From: Oscillibacter hominis
GTDB lineage: Bacteria > Bacillota > Clostridia > Oscillospirales > Oscillospiraceae
DNA: 64,000 nucleotides
Reading direction: 5' to 3'
Assembly: GCF_014334055.1 (NCBI RefSeq)
Contig: NZ_CP060490.1
Location: 682,001-746,000 of the forward strand
Shown here: piece by piece, positions 32,862-42,206 of the stretch
Numbering within the stretch: the stretch's first letter is position 1
How the letters are laid out: each line of letters begins with the position of its first letter
Position numbers and translations under genes: made by a program
Notes under the pieces: generated by a model
The model's database searches: none
Seen by the model: only the letters and a program-made list of their open reading frames with translations
What the model was told of the DNA's origin: nothing

Positions 32862-33769
32862 AGAAGCTGATCGTCCTTTTGGGCGTGGCCGGAGTCTCCG
32901 TCTCGGCGCTTTTGGTCCGGTACTCCACCGCGCCCAGCCTGACGCTGGTGGTCTACCGCATGGCCTTTGCGGCGCTGCTGTTGCTGCCGTGGGCCGGGGC
33001 CTTCCACCGCAATGAACTGCGGCGCCTTAGGTTCCGCCAGCTGCTGCTGTGCGGTGTGTCGGGCCTCTTCCTTGGGCTCCACTTTTTTGCCTATTTTGCC
33101 TCGCTGCAATACACCTCCATCGCCTCTTCCGTGGTGTTGGTGGATACGGAGGTGTTCTGGGTGGCGGGGCTGATGTTCCTGCTGACCGGGGAGAGAGTGG
33201 GGAAGTGGGGGGCCCTGGGCATCGCCCTGGCATTTGCGGGCAGCATTGCCGTGGTGCTCTCAGAGGGGGTGGGCGGAAGCGTGAAAGGCGGCCTCATCGC
33301 CCTGGCCGGCGCCGCGTTTATGGCGGTTTACACGGTGATCGGGAGGCTGCTGCGCCGGGAGGTATCCACCACGCTCTATACCGCCCTGGTCTACGGCGCG
33401 GGCTTTCTGACCGCTGCGGCCCTGGCCCTGGCCACCGGTGTGCCCCTGACCGGCTGGGGAAGGGAGGACCTGTGGATCGGCCTGGGCCTTGCGGTGTTCT
33501 GCACCCTGCTGGGCCACAGCGTCTTCAGCTGGGGGCTGAAGTATGAAAAGGCCGCCTACATCTCCACGGTGAAATTTTTGGAGCCGGTCTTTGCCTCAGT
33601 GTGGGGAATCCTCTTTTTGCAGGAGATACCGCCGCTCTCCACGGTCCTGGGCGCTTTGGTGATTTTGGGCGGTGTGGCCCTGTGCGCCTGGGACGGCGGA
33701 ACGGGCCGCCGCTCCCCGGAGAAAAGCATACGCGGATGCCGTTGCCAAACAGGGAAAAAGAGCGTATAA
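32858..33769 (+). CDS. EamA/DMT family transporter
   Basis: This 303-residue protein has ten hydrophobic segments in two EamA repeats; the first repeat has LVRYSTAPSLTLVVYRMAFAALLLLP and LQYTSIASSVVLVDTEVFWVAGLMFLL, the second SWGLKYEKAAYISTVKFLEPVFASVWGILFLQEIP. The family exports small metabolites or amino acids. Its start overlaps the flavoprotein stop, so the two are probably co-expressed, but a shared pathway is not evident. Confidence 0.85.
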   Translation: MKKLIVLLGVAGVSVSALLVRYSTAPSLTLVVYRMAFAALLLLPWAGAFHRNELRRLRFRQLLLCGVSGLFLGLHFFAYFASLQYTSIASSVVLVDTEVFWVAGLMFLLTGERVGKWGALGIALAFAGSIAVVLSEGVGGSVKGGLIALAGAAFMAVYTVIGRLLRREVSTTLYTALVYGAGFLTAAALALATGVPLTGWGREDLWIGLGLAVFCTLLGHSVFSWGLKYEKAAYISTVKFLEPVFASVWGILFLQEIPPLSTVLGALVILGGVALCAWDGGTGRRSPEKSIRGCRCQTGKKSV

Positions 33770-33805
33770 TATACCAATCTGTGAGTTCAAACCAGGAGGT
33801 GCGCC

Positions 33806-34822
33806 ATGCCCGCCGTTTCTGTGATCGTTCCCGTCTATAAGGCGGAGCCCTTTTTGCGCAAGTGTACGGACAGCGTGCTGCATCAGACGCTGCCTGATTT
33901 GGAACTGCTGCTGATTGACGACGGCTCACCCGACGGGAGCGGGGCGCTGTGCGACGCCATCGCCGGGGAGGACGGACGCGTCCGGGTGTTCCACAAGGAA
34001 AACGGCGGTGTCAGCTCTGCCCGGAACCTGGGGCTGGCTCAGGCAAAGGGGCATTATATCGCATTTGTGGACAGTGACGACTGGATGGAGCCGGAGATGC
34101 TCAAGACGCTCTACACCGCCCTGCAGTCCGCGCAGGCGGACAGCGCGGGCTGCGCCCATCTCAACGTGACCCCTTCCGGGCAGAACTGGCCGGAGGCAGG
34201 CGTTCTCCCCGCCGGCATCTATGGGCCGGATGAGATGATGCGCGGCATTGTGGATCCACTCTTAGGTGACCGGGTGGGGACAAACGTGGTCAACGGATTC
34301 ATCTGGCGCTTCCTCTTTTCCGCCGATGTCCTCCGCTCCCACAGCATGTCCTTTGAAGGCGCCTATTTGGAGGACGAGCTCTTTTTGATGGAGTATTTCT
34401 GCTACGCGAAAAAGCTGGTCATGGTAGATCAGCCCCTGTACTGCTACCTGCAAAACCCCAGCTCTGTGACCCACCGGTACATGAAGAACTACATGGATAC
34501 CTTCCACCGGTTTATGGAGCGCAAAGGGGAGCTGGTGGAGCGCCTGGGGCTGGAGAGCCGCCGCCCCCAGTGGCGGCAGAATTCCAACTTTGCTGGTTTG
34601 CTGATCGCCATAGGAAACGAATACGCCGCCGGCAACAGCGCTGCGGCGGCGGAGAAAAGGGAACAGGTGCGGCAAATCGCATCGCTTCCGGAGATGGAGG
34701 AGGCACTGCGGACCGTACGCCCAGAGGGCCAGTCCCGGAACAAGCAGATTGTGACGGCGCTGGTGCGCCGGCGGTGGTTTGGCCTTCTGACCCTGCTGTA
34801 TCGGATGAAAAATAGAAGCTGA
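33806..34822 (+). CDS. Family 2 glycosyltransferase
   Basis: This 338-residue GT-A enzyme begins PAVSVIVPVYKAEPFLRKCTDSVLHQTLPDLELLLIDDGSPDGS, with the nucleotide-sugar motifs DDGSPDGS and the D-x-D-like DSDDW near residue 92. A C-terminal part of about 130 residues carries no membrane helix. It probably adds a sugar to a cell-surface polymer on the cytoplasmic side. AGGAGG precedes ATG 33806. The next gene encodes an O-antigen-ligase-like protein, which supports a surface-glycan role. Confidence 0.9.
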   Translation: MPAVSVIVPVYKAEPFLRKCTDSVLHQTLPDLELLLIDDGSPDGSGALCDAIAGEDGRVRVFHKENGGVSSARNLGLAQAKGHYIAFVDSDDWMEPEMLKTLYTALQSAQADSAGCAHLNVTPSGQNWPEAGVLPAGIYGPDEMMRGIVDPLLGDRVGTNVVNGFIWRFLFSADVLRSHSMSFEGAYLEDELFLMEYFCYAKKLVMVDQPLYCYLQNPSSVTHRYMKNYMDTFHRFMERKGELVERLGLESRRPQWRQNSNFAGLLIAIGNEYAAGNSAAAAEKREQVRQIASLPEMEEALRTVRPEGQSRNKQIVTALVRRRWFGLLTLLYRMKNRS

Positions 34823-34837
34823 GAGGAATTTACGCAA

Positions 34838-36376
34838 ATGGTAGATACGATCAAAGAGAGCTTGATCTGCTGCGCCCTGCTAAAGTTTTGGACGGCCCTC
34901 AGCCAGGTGTGGAACGATAGCCGGACCGGGAGAGCGATCCATCGGTTTGAAGCCTGGTGTGAACGGGGCTGGCACGGCAGCGCGCTGGTTGGCTTTTTTA
35001 CCAGGGAGGGGACACTGAGCGCCTCCTGGGCACCCAGCCTTTCCTGCCGGCTGCTGACTTGGCTCATCAACCTGCCGGCCTCGGCGCTCCACTGGCTGTA
35101 CCGGAAGCTGCAGCCTTATTTTGACGGCAGTTTTTTTGCCGCCCTGGCCTTTGACATGGGGGAGTCCACCGCCATCGCCGTGTCCTGGCTGGTGGCGCTG
35201 CTGCTGTCCATTCCCTATGAGCGCTGGAACAATGCCTACAGCCTGATGGGATTTTTCCTCTGCCTGCTGCTGTTGGTAGCAGGCGGGATGCGCCGCAGAA
35301 CCTTCCGGCTGAACGCAGCTGCTGTGGGCCCGTACGCCGTGCTTTTGGCTGCATCCGTGTGCCTGGCGGTGGTGTTTTCCGCCTATCGCGGACTCTCCTA
35401 CCGGTTCTTCCTGTTCCACCTGACCTGTATGATCCTGGTGATCGTGACGGTCAGCGCAGTGCGCCATGCCGGCGATCTGGTGCGCCTGGCCGCCGGGGCG
35501 GGCCTTGGCGTCTTTACGTCCTCCGCCTATGGAGTTGTTCAGCGGATTCAGGGTGTAGAGGTCAACGCCTCCTACGTGGATCTGACGCTGAACAAGGGGA
35601 TGCCCGGGCGGGTTTACTCCTTTTTTGACAATCCCAACGCCTTTGCGGAGATGCTGATTTTCTTCCTACCCCTGGTGCTGGCGTTGGTTTTTTGCTCCAA
35701 GCGCTGGTACAGCGTTCTGGCTGCGTTGGGCGTGTTCTGCATGGGAGTGGGCGTTGTGCTGATGACTTACTCAAGGGCCAGCTGGATTGGGCTGGCGGTT
35801 TCGCTGCTGCTGTTTGTCTTTTTGTGGAAGCCAAAGCTGCTGCCGGGGCTGATCCTGCTTGGGATCGCCTGCATACCCTTGCTGCCAGACACCATTCTCA
35901 ACCGCGTTATGACCATTACCAATCTGAAGGACACTTCTACGTCCAGCCGTTTCCCGCTGTATGAGGCGGCCTTGGCTCTGATCCGCCAGAGCCCTGTCAC
36001 TGGCGCGGGGCTTGGCACGGACGCGGTGAAGGAGTATATCTCCGTCCACAACCTCTATCACGCACGGGCGCCTTTTGTCCATTCCCACAATATCTACCTT
36101 CAGATTTGGGTGGAGCAGGGGATTCTGGGGTTGTTGGCCTTCCTGGGCACAATGCTCTGGGGCTATAAGTCTGCAGCTGCTGCGATTAAGGGCAAAGTGT
36201 CCCGCCAGGCGAAATTCATCACGCTGGCCGGAGCCTCTGCAATTGCCGGTGCAATGGTCTGCGGAATGGCGGATTATCTCTGGAATTACCCCCGGGTAAT
36301 GTGCATGTTTTGGTATTTATTTGCCGTGACTGCCGCTGGAATTAAGGTTTGCAAAATGGAAAAAGACCTGATATAA
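34838..36376 (+). CDS. O-antigen ligase-like membrane protein (Wzy_C domain)
   Basis: This 512-residue protein has an amphipathic N-terminal region of about 100 residues and then about ten helices. The Wzy_C core has VLMTYSRASWIGLAVSLLLF and, later, a large loop with SSRFPLYEAALALIRQSPVTGAGLGTDAV and HSHNIYLQIWVEQGILGLLAFL, which is characteristic of WaaL/Wzy proteins. It would ligate or polymerise glycan units outside the membrane. It lies 15 bases after the glycosyltransferase gene and ends with a GGCCGCCC/GGGCGGCC hairpin. Confidence 0.85.
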   Translation: MVDTIKESLICCALLKFWTALSQVWNDSRTGRAIHRFEAWCERGWHGSALVGFFTREGTLSASWAPSLSCRLLTWLINLPASALHWLYRKLQPYFDGSFFAALAFDMGESTAIAVSWLVALLLSIPYERWNNAYSLMGFFLCLLLLVAGGMRRRTFRLNAAAVGPYAVLLAASVCLAVVFSAYRGLSYRFFLFHLTCMILVIVTVSAVRHAGDLVRLAAGAGLGVFTSSAYGVVQRIQGVEVNASYVDLTLNKGMPGRVYSFFDNPNAFAEMLIFFLPLVLALVFCSKRWYSVLAALGVFCMGVGVVLMTYSRASWIGLAVSLLLFVFLWKPKLLPGLILLGIACIPLLPDTILNRVMTITNLKDTSTSSRFPLYEAALALIRQSPVTGAGLGTDAVKEYISVHNLYHARAPFVHSHNIYLQIWVEQGILGLLAFLGTMLWGYKSAAAAIKGKVSRQAKFITLAGASAIAGAMVCGMADYLWNYPRVMCMFWYLFAVTAAGIKVCKMEKDLI

Positions 36377-36382
36377 TAATCT

Positions 36383-36402
36383 GGCCGCCCAGTCGGGCGG
36401 CC
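36383..36402 (+). terminator. Terminator after the O-antigen ligase-like gene
   Basis: GGCCGCCC and GGGCGGCC pair around AGTC, seven bases after the stop, followed by a short pyrimidine-rich stretch. Confidence 0.6.
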
Positions 36403-36599
36403 ATCCTTCTGCCTAAATTGGTCAGGGGGAGACCGTACATGGTACGGATTTTGGCAGTTGGTGGAATATTGGAAGTGCCGCAGCGCTGCCATTGGGCACT
36501 GCCGGGAACCGTTTGCGCGAGTTTTGTGCTGCAATGGAATAAGCAGATTCACGTATAATCCCCGTGCAGCACACGCGGAGCGCCGCAAACCGGAAACAA

Positions 36600-36638
36600 C
36601 CGGGTGTAGCGAAGTTGGTATCGCGCCTGGTCTGGGAG
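36600..36638 (+). pseudogene. Truncated tRNA-Pro copy A
   Basis: This 39-base stretch matches the 5' half of the intact tRNA-Pro at 37118, from the acceptor strand CCGGGTG through a D-arm (TAGCGAAGTTGGTA) to the anticodon loop (CTGGGAG). It then departs completely, so no acceptor or T arm can form. It starts the first of three units spaced exactly 224 bp apart. Confidence 0.7.
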
Positions 36639-36744
36639 TGGCCCTACCTCATCCATGAGCCGCTCTGACACAAGCCCGGAAGCCCTTGGAACACGGGTGA
36701 AAGCGGCAGTTTCCCGGCTTTTCAAAAACTCCGCAAAAGTGGTT

Positions 36745-36861
36745 TTGACCACATGAATGACCACAGACAGAAAATTATTTCAATCGCACGGGTTTCGTGC
36801 TATAATGGACGAAAACTAAATATCCGGGTGTAGCGAAGGTGGTATCGCGCTTGATTTGGGT
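36745..36861 (+). repeat. 224-bp-period unit, copy 1 of the well-conserved part (includes tRNA-Pro half B)
   Basis: This 117-base segment is repeated at 36969-37085. It contains GACCACAT-N6-CCACAGACAG at 36747-36770 (inverse of a motif at both ends of the 45-61 kb element), a TATAAT at 36801-36806, and a truncated tRNA-Pro from 36824 (CCGGGTG) to about 36860 (TTTGGG). The half-tRNA cannot fold as a tRNA. Confidence 0.75.
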
Positions 36862-36968
36862 GTGCCGTGGCTGTATCCGGGTCGGGTAAAGATGAAACGC
36901 CGGAAAGCCTTGCAGCACCTGTGTTTGCGGGTTTTGCTTCCTCGGTCAAACCGGGCGGAAAAACCGAT

Positions 36969-37085
36969 TTGACCACATGAATGACCACAGACAGAAAATT
37001 ATTTCAATCGCACAGTTTTCGTGTTATAATAGTCCAAAATCAAATATCCGGGTATAGCGCAGTTGGTAGCGCGCTTGATTTGGGA
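36969..37085 (+). repeat. 224-bp-period unit, copy 2 (includes tRNA-Pro half C)
   Basis: Second copy of the 117-base segment: motif at 36971-36994, TATAAT at 37025-37030, truncated tRNA-Pro at 37048-37086 ending in TTTGGGAG. It is followed by only 31 bases before the intact tRNA-Pro, so its TATAAT may be the promoter that serves the functional tRNA. Confidence 0.75.
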
Positions 37086-37117
37086 GAATACGCCCGGGCC
37101 ACCCCACAACTTCATAT

Positions 37118-37193
37118 CCGGGTGTAGCGCAGTTGGTAGCGCGCCTGCTTTGGGAGCAGGATGCCGCAGGTTCGAATCCTGTCACTCGGACCA
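37118..37193 (+). tRNA. tRNA-Pro (anticodon TGG)
   Basis: The full cloverleaf is visible: acceptor CCGGGTG with CACTCGG (one G-T pair), D stem GCGC/GCGC, anticodon stem CCTGC/GCAGG with loop TTTGGGA (anticodon TGG), T stem GCAGG/CCTGT with TTCGAAT, discriminator A and encoded CCA. It is the last of four tRNA-Pro-like copies and the only intact one. A terminator follows at 37202-37231. Accessory DNA begins downstream, so it is a likely integration target. Confidence 0.97.
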
Positions 37194-37201
37194 CCTTTCT
37201 T

Positions 37202-37231
37202 AGAAAAACCGCCTTTTTAGGCGGTTTTTCT
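37202..37231 (+). terminator. Terminator of tRNA-Pro
   Basis: AGAAAAACCGCC and GGCGGTTTTTCT pair around TTTTTA, with T-rich sequence following. The stretch 37232-37490 shows no gene. Confidence 0.8.
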
Positions 37232-37490
37232 GCATTTTTAGTTCTATTTTTGCAGTTTGGATAACTGCTGTTCAGCGGTGGTTTCAGGGGCAGAAAAGCG
37301 GCGTGAGCATGAGCGAAGATAGCCGATGAAACCGCCAAATCCCTAACCTATCCCTAATTAGCATGACTGCCGCATTTTCATTTCAGATACAACGAATTCT
37401 TGAGTTTTTTGTCTATACCCCATATAATAACTTTGAAAACAGAACGGGCGCATCCTGAGTTCAGGGAATCAGCCTTGAGGTGAGTGTGTT

Positions 37491-38207
37491 ATGAGCAAAG
37501 AAAAGAAAGGTATTTCTCAAGAAGATATCATGGCTCTTCTTGATACTTGCTACGAGAAATGTCTGAATGGCGTGCCCTATGTGAGCCCATCCGTAGAGGA
37601 ATTGGCCAACGACTATTTAGACAAATATCCCACCAAGCAGCAGGCATGCAAGGCCATGATCAATAATCAAATCATCAAATGCACTACCTCTGGCTTCATT
37701 ACCGGATTCGGTGGGGTTATTACAATGCCTGTTACCTTGCCTGCTAATATTGGCAGTGTTTTATATGTGCAAATGCGCATGATTGCCTGCACAGCATATA
37801 TGGCCGGCTTTGAACTGAATTGTGACCAAACACAAACATTTGTCTATGCCTGCCTTGCAGGTGTATCCGTAAATGCATTGGTTAAACAGGCGGGAATCAA
37901 GTTTGGATTGAAATTCACTAACGGATTGATCAAGAAAGTTCCTGGGAAAGTTTTGACCAAAATCAACCAAAAAGTAGGATTTAGATTTATTACGAAATTC
38001 GGAAGCAAGGGCATTATCAATTTAGGAAAACTTGTTCCTGGTGTTGGTGCTGTTATTGGCGGTGGCCTTGATTTGGTTGAAACCAAAGTTATAAGTGCTC
38101 GAGCGTATAAATGGTTTTTTGAAGGAGACTTCTCTGGCGATCAAGATTCCGCTGATGATGCAGTCGAGATTGTAGCAGATGACTTTGAATGTTCCACAAC
38201 TTTTTAA
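37491..38207 (+). CDS. EcsC family protein
   Basis: This 238-residue protein has the EcsC-family layout: a short N-terminal helix region, AMINNQIIKCTTSGFITGFGGVITMPVTLPANIGSVLYVQMRMIACTAYMAG (amphipathic and membrane-prone), then a Gly-rich hydrophobic stretch LGKLVPGVGAVIGGGLDLVET. Family members are membrane-associated and of unclear function. The gene is more A+T-rich than the core upstream and lies between the tRNA-Pro and a decayed integrase, so it may be cargo of the element. A strong hairpin (38240-38275) follows. Confidence 0.75.
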   Translation: MSKEKKGISQEDIMALLDTCYEKCLNGVPYVSPSVEELANDYLDKYPTKQQACKAMINNQIIKCTTSGFITGFGGVITMPVTLPANIGSVLYVQMRMIACTAYMAGFELNCDQTQTFVYACLAGVSVNALVKQAGIKFGLKFTNGLIKKVPGKVLTKINQKVGFRFITKFGSKGIINLGKLVPGVGAVIGGGLDLVETKVISARAYKWFFEGDFSGDQDSADDAVEIVADDFECSTTF

Positions 38208-38239
38208 TCTTTTGATTTATGGTTACCCCCAAAAATTAT

Positions 38240-38275
38240 AAAGTCCAAGGGACGATATCTCGTCCCTTGGACTTT
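38240..38275. terminator. Bidirectional terminator between ecsC-like gene and integrase
   Basis: AAAGTCCAAGGGACGA and TCGTCCCTTGGACTTT form a 16-bp stem around a 4-base loop with A/T flanks. It lies between two convergent genes. Confidence 0.8.
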
Positions 38276-38282
38276 GTTTCTT

Positions 38283-39508
38283 TTACCCAACTCTCTCGAA
38301 CGGTATCACCTTGCACCGGCTCTCCTCCGGAGGGTCAGGCGGCCCCGGTTCCGGTTTGGCCGTAGCCGTTTCCATGAAGCCGCCGATCTTTTCCGCCGCA
38401 CCTCTCTGCATATCATTGGTAATGTGCGTATAGGTGTCGAGGGTAAATCCGGCGCTGTAGTGGCCCAGCATGCTGGACAGCGTCTTCACATCCACGCCGC
38501 TGGATAGGGCCATCGTGGCGAAAGTGTGGCGCAGATCGTGGAAGCGAACATGCTCCTCAATGCCCGCCTTCGCCAGCAGTTTCCGGTTGATCCTGGACAC
38601 CGCGTCCGGGCTCCAGTAACCGCCGGTGCGGGGCGACGGGAACAGGATGGGGCTGTCCGGGTGCTGTTCATGCTCTCGCACCAGCAGGGCCACCGCCTGC
38701 TGAGCGCCACCTTGCGGACAGAGTTCTTGGTTTTCGGCTCCGTCACCACCAGTTCGCCGTCGATCCGAGTGACCTGCTTGCTCACCGATAAGATTCGGTC
38801 TTTCACATTCAGGTCATCCCACTGTAGTGCCAGCAGCTCTCCACGCCGCAGGCCGCTGGATAACTCCAGGAAGAACATGGGCAGGACGCCGTACTTCTCC
38901 GCCTCGCTGAGATATACCCCCAGTTTCTCCGGCGGGATGATGGTCATCTCCTTTTTCTCCTTGGGCGGGATGCGGCAGTTGTCGCAGGGATTGTAGGGAA
39001 TGATTCGTTCCTTGACCGCCTGCTTCAGTGCCGAGGACAGCACCATGTGGATGCGTCGCACCGTACTTCCAGACAGGGCTGTGTCAGTCTTTTTTTCGAA
39101 TCGCTGTACCCTCCCATTGGTTTTAGAATCGTTGTACATCTTCTGGATCTGGATGGCGGTGAGTCGCTTGAGTTTTACTCCTCCAATGGCCGGTACGATG
39201 TGGTTTTCGATCATGTTCTCATAGGTCTTTGCGGTGTTGGGGCGGATCACAGGCTTGCTGTAGGTTTCAAACCACAGCCTGCACCACTCCGCTACGGTAT
39301 AGTCCTCGTTGTGGTTGACCGGTATGCCCCGGTTATCCCGGATGGCTTTCGCCAGTTTCTCTTTGCACTCGGCCTGCGTCCGGGCGGACACGCTTTTCTG
39401 AATGGCGCGGCCGGTGCTGGGATCGATGCCCTGGGTGTATCGGCCCTCCCAGCGGCCGTTGGGCTTTTTCCGGATGCTGCCCTCGCCGTTTGCTCGTTTC
39501 TTTGCCAT
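38283..39508 (-). pseudogene. Tyrosine recombinase/integrase, frameshifted
   Basis: Two overlapping frames together give one integrase of about 408 residues. The first begins MAKKRANGEGSIRKKPNGRWEGRY (AP2-like arm-binding domain), then a SAM-like core-binding domain and the first catalytic Arg in SSGLRRGELLALQW, up to KNSVRKVALS near 38705. The second frame supplies QQAVALLVREHEQHPDSP, HDLRHTFATMAL (His-x-x-Arg) and LDTYTHI (nucleophile Tyr). A single-base loss in GCGCTCAGCAGG near 38702 explains the break. All catalytic residues survive, so the lesion may be recent, or a sequencing error. It is the integrase of the element beside tRNA-Pro. Confidence 0.85.
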
Positions 39509-39564
39509 TGTTCATCCCTCCTTTTGCAACACAAACAAATACCACAGAATTTTTGAAATAGCCA

Positions 39565-39783
39565 CTAAAATATTTCCGTCTTTTTGGCCGCCTGCTCGTC
39601 GATCCACGCCATGAATTTATCACGGGGAACGATGATCCGGCTGCCCAAGGTGATAGTGGGGAAATCCTGCCGGTGGGCAACCTCGTAGGCGTGGGCCAGT
39701 CCAATGCCCAGCACATCGGCCACATCCTGCACGGTCAGCATCAGAGGGAGTTCATTGAAAGAGTTGTACTTGGATCGTTTCAT
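39565..39783 (-). CDS. Excisionase-like helix-turn-helix protein
   Basis: This 72-residue protein, MKRSKYNSFNELPLMLTVQDVADVLGIGLAHAYEVAHRQDFPTITLG..., has the MerR/Xis-type winged helix (excisionase family) with a basic C-terminal wing SRIIVPRDKFMAWIDEQ. It would bend att DNA and direct the integrase toward excision. It is 56 bases upstream of the integrase, in the same direction. ATG 39783 has AAAGGA six bases upstream; the frame extends further to 39849 without similarity. Confidence 0.85.
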   Translation of the reverse strand: MKRSKYNSFNELPLMLTVQDVADVLGIGLAHAYEVAHRQDFPTITLGSRIIVPRDKFMAWIDEQAAKKTEIF

Positions 39784-39852
39784 CGGATTCCTTTCTACCC
39801 TTCTCGCGGAAGGGGTTTTATTCTTTGTTTTGCGGCTCATATTCTGCACCGC

Positions 39853-41799
39853 TTACATGGTCATTTCAGGCCACTGCTCCTCATGGTCATCCGGCTTGTG
39901 GCCCATAGCAATCTTCTTCTCCTGGATCTTCCGCCTGAGTTTCCGATCCACCTGCTGGCCCATTGGGACAGCGGGCGGCACAGAGTTGTCCTGGAAGATC
40001 CGGCTCATGTGGTAGAGCAGTTGGGTGACCGCCAGCATCACAAAGGGCGTGCGGAGATGGTTTCGCTGCTCCCAAAAAAACTGAGCATACTGGTTTCCCT
40101 GAACCGCGGAACGGCTGAACCACACCATTGCCTGGTCTTGGTCTTGAGGAAGCCCCTGTCCCGTCAGGCACAGCTTACCCAGCATGTACTGGGCGTATTG
40201 GTTTCCAGCCTCCGCCGATTTGGTGAACCAATCCGCCGCTCTGGAGGTGTCCTTGTTGACAGCGTTTCCCTCCAGATACTCTTTGCCCAGACGGTAAGCG
40301 GCGAAGTGGCTTCCGTTTTCCGCCGCCCGTCTCAGCCAGCGGATGCCCTCGTCCATGTCCCGCACCTCCCAATCGTCGGAGAGAAGCAGCTTGCCAAGGG
40401 CATACTGTGCTTCCGGCAGACCCTGTATTGCCGCCTGGCTGAGCCAGTGCTTTGCCTTGCGGTTGTCCGGGATCAGCAGAGGACCATCCCGGTAGAGCTG
40501 TCCCATCCGGTATTGGGCATGGGCGTCGCCGCGCTCCGCCACCTGCTCCAGCTTCTCTGCCGCTCGGTCACGATAGTCCAGAGAAATGTCCTCGTTCCGA
40601 ATGATTCGCCACAGTTCCCGGCAGGCATCGGACTCATGACGCGCCGGTTCTGGTTCGTCGTGCTCAGCCAAGTCATCATCCTCGAAGGAGATATCACCAA
40701 GACGGATGTGCTCCGCCTCCTGGATGACAGAGTTTTTGATCTGCCGGAACTCTTTCTTCTGGGACAGCTTTTTCCGTTCTCTGGGGTTGTCGTGGTAGTA
40801 ACTCTCCACCTCGCCCTGGAGCCTGCACCATCGGTCGTAGCACTCACGAACCACCGGCAGCTCCTCCAGCTTGTCCACTACCTCATCCACGGTTTTCTTC
40901 ACGGACTTGGGAAGGTAGCCATAGGATTTTTTGCCCTTGACCGTTTCCAGTTGTCCAGCCAGCTGCTCCATCTTATGCTCAATCTCAGGAGCCGTACAGA
41001 TGCTTCGTATCATCTCCTGGGTGAGCTGCCGGATCACGCGGCGGGCCTCCCGCACCAGTTCATCCCTCGACTGTGACTTCTGTTCGTAGGTGTGGAGCAT
41101 CTCCTGATTGAAGATCTGATTGGTCAATGCGGATTTGATGTTGCGGATACCATCCCGCGTGAGATATGCTTCTCCCGGCTGTGTTGACCACGCCATCATG
41201 TGAACATGTGGATGCTTGCCCTCATCGTGGAAGGCGGCATACCAGCGGAAGTGATTCGGCTGAATGTTCATGGCGGCGGCGATGTCATTGCGATTTGCTC
41301 GGAGCAGGTTCCGCTACGCTATGGCATTGTCATAGCCAAGACGCGCAGCGTCCTCCCGCTTCAGTGAGAGGATATGCGTCCACACATTCCCGTTGTACTG
41401 ATCCAGTTCCTGCATGGTCTGCTCCAAGTCCACAGCATCTTCATCACCAAAGAGCCCGTGATCACCAAGCCGTTCCGCACGAGGCCGAGTAGCGATGTAC
41501 TTCATGTAGCCGTCTGACTGCTGCACTTGAGACCAGTTCTCCTCCAATGCTCGGGTGATAAAGACAGAGGCATTGGCCTTGGTAGGCTTGTCTGTGTAAT
41601 CGGAATACTCACCCAGTTCCCTGGCCTCCGGGAAATCCTTGGTCAGTTTGGTGATGAGCTGCTCCTGCTTTTGAGTGGGCGGACGGTCATCCGGGAGGAT
41701 CTCCACCCGTTCCCGTGTGCCGATGTACCTCAGATAGCCGCTGACTGAATCGCTGCCTCCGCACTTGAGATAAGGGCTTTTCACGATCAATCCTGCCAC
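39853..41799 (-). pseudogene. MobP3-type relaxase interrupted by an in-frame TAG
   Basis: The frame opens at GTG 41799 and would encode 648 residues. The N-terminal 161 residues (GLIVKSPYLKCGGSDSVSGYLRYIGTRERVE) and the part after the stop (RNLLRANRNDIAAAMNI, then HDEGKHPHVHMMAWS with the relaxase His triad) are both typical of the MobP3 family. TAG at 41314-41316 stands where relatives have Trp (AWRNLLRA), so one G-to-A change explains it. The C-terminal half has Sel1-like repeats, e.g. GDAHAQYRMGQLYRDG and GNQYAQYMLGKLCLTG. Without readthrough the nicking domain is split and mobilisation should fail. Confidence 0.85.
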
Positions 41800-42206
41800 T
41801 CATCGTCCTCCTCCCACGCACCACGCACCCGCTGCTCCAGCGAGATGCGGCCATTGGTTTTCCGCACATTTTGAACGCTCTCCGCCCGCCGTCGGCGCAG
41901 ATCCTCGCCACTGAACTGATACGCGTCGGCGAGGATACCGGCTACCATGTCCTGCTCCACCGCCTGCCGGAAGGCGATGGAGGACAGTCGCTCCTCCAGT
42001 TGTCCCATCCTTCCGTCCAGGTAGGACTTGATGGAGGTGGGGAGAAACAGTCCGGCATTGTTGGCGCTGAGATAGTCCAGGTAAAAGTCCACCGCCCGCT
42101 CAATGAAGGCGGTGATGCTCCGGCTCCCGTCCTCCTGATACCGGCGCTCCAGGATGGCCTTTTTCTCCGGTGAGAGGTAGAGGGGGAATTTTTCTTTTTT
42201 GCTCAT
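41787..42206 (-). CDS. Relaxosome accessory protein (MobC-like)
   Basis: This 139-residue protein starts MSKKEKFPLYLSPEKKAILERRYQEDGSRSITAFIERAVDFYLDYLSA, a ribbon-helix-helix-like N-terminus with the conserved Ser-Arg-Ser-Ile-Thr-x-Phe-Ile-Glu pattern seen in plasmid mobilisation proteins. It overlaps the relaxase start by 13 bases, so the two are translationally coupled and should act together at the transfer origin. AAAGGAG precedes the ATG. The reading frame is intact, unlike its neighbours. Confidence 0.75.
   Translation of the reverse strand: MSKKEKFPLYLSPEKKAILERRYQEDGSRSITAFIERAVDFYLDYLSANNAGLFLPTSIKSYLDGRMGQLEERLSSIAFRQAVEQDMVAGILADAYQFSGEDLRRRRAESVQNVRKTNGRISLEQRVRGAWEEDDEWQD

Noticed and set aside
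36600..37193. CRISPR-like array at the 224-bp repeats
   Set aside because: The repeats are long, few and contain tRNA halves; there are no short spacers and no cas genes in the window.
36549..37338. Three short minus-strand frames (36549-36764, 36800-36988, 37024-37338) with repeated MVIHVVK and QARY-LRYTR
   Set aside because: They are antisense readings of the tRNA-Pro repeats. VTGFEPAASCSQSRRATNCATPGY is a well-known false protein over tRNA-Pro. Their similarity only reflects the DNA repeat.
38690..38715. Programmed frameshift in the integrase at tRNA-Pro
   Set aside because: There is no slippery heptamer or downstream structure typical of transposase frameshifting, and neighbouring element genes are also broken, so decay is more likely.
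41314..41316. TAG in the relaxase as a pyrrolysine codon
   Set aside because: No pyl genes are visible, relatives have Trp at the site, and the element has other lesions.
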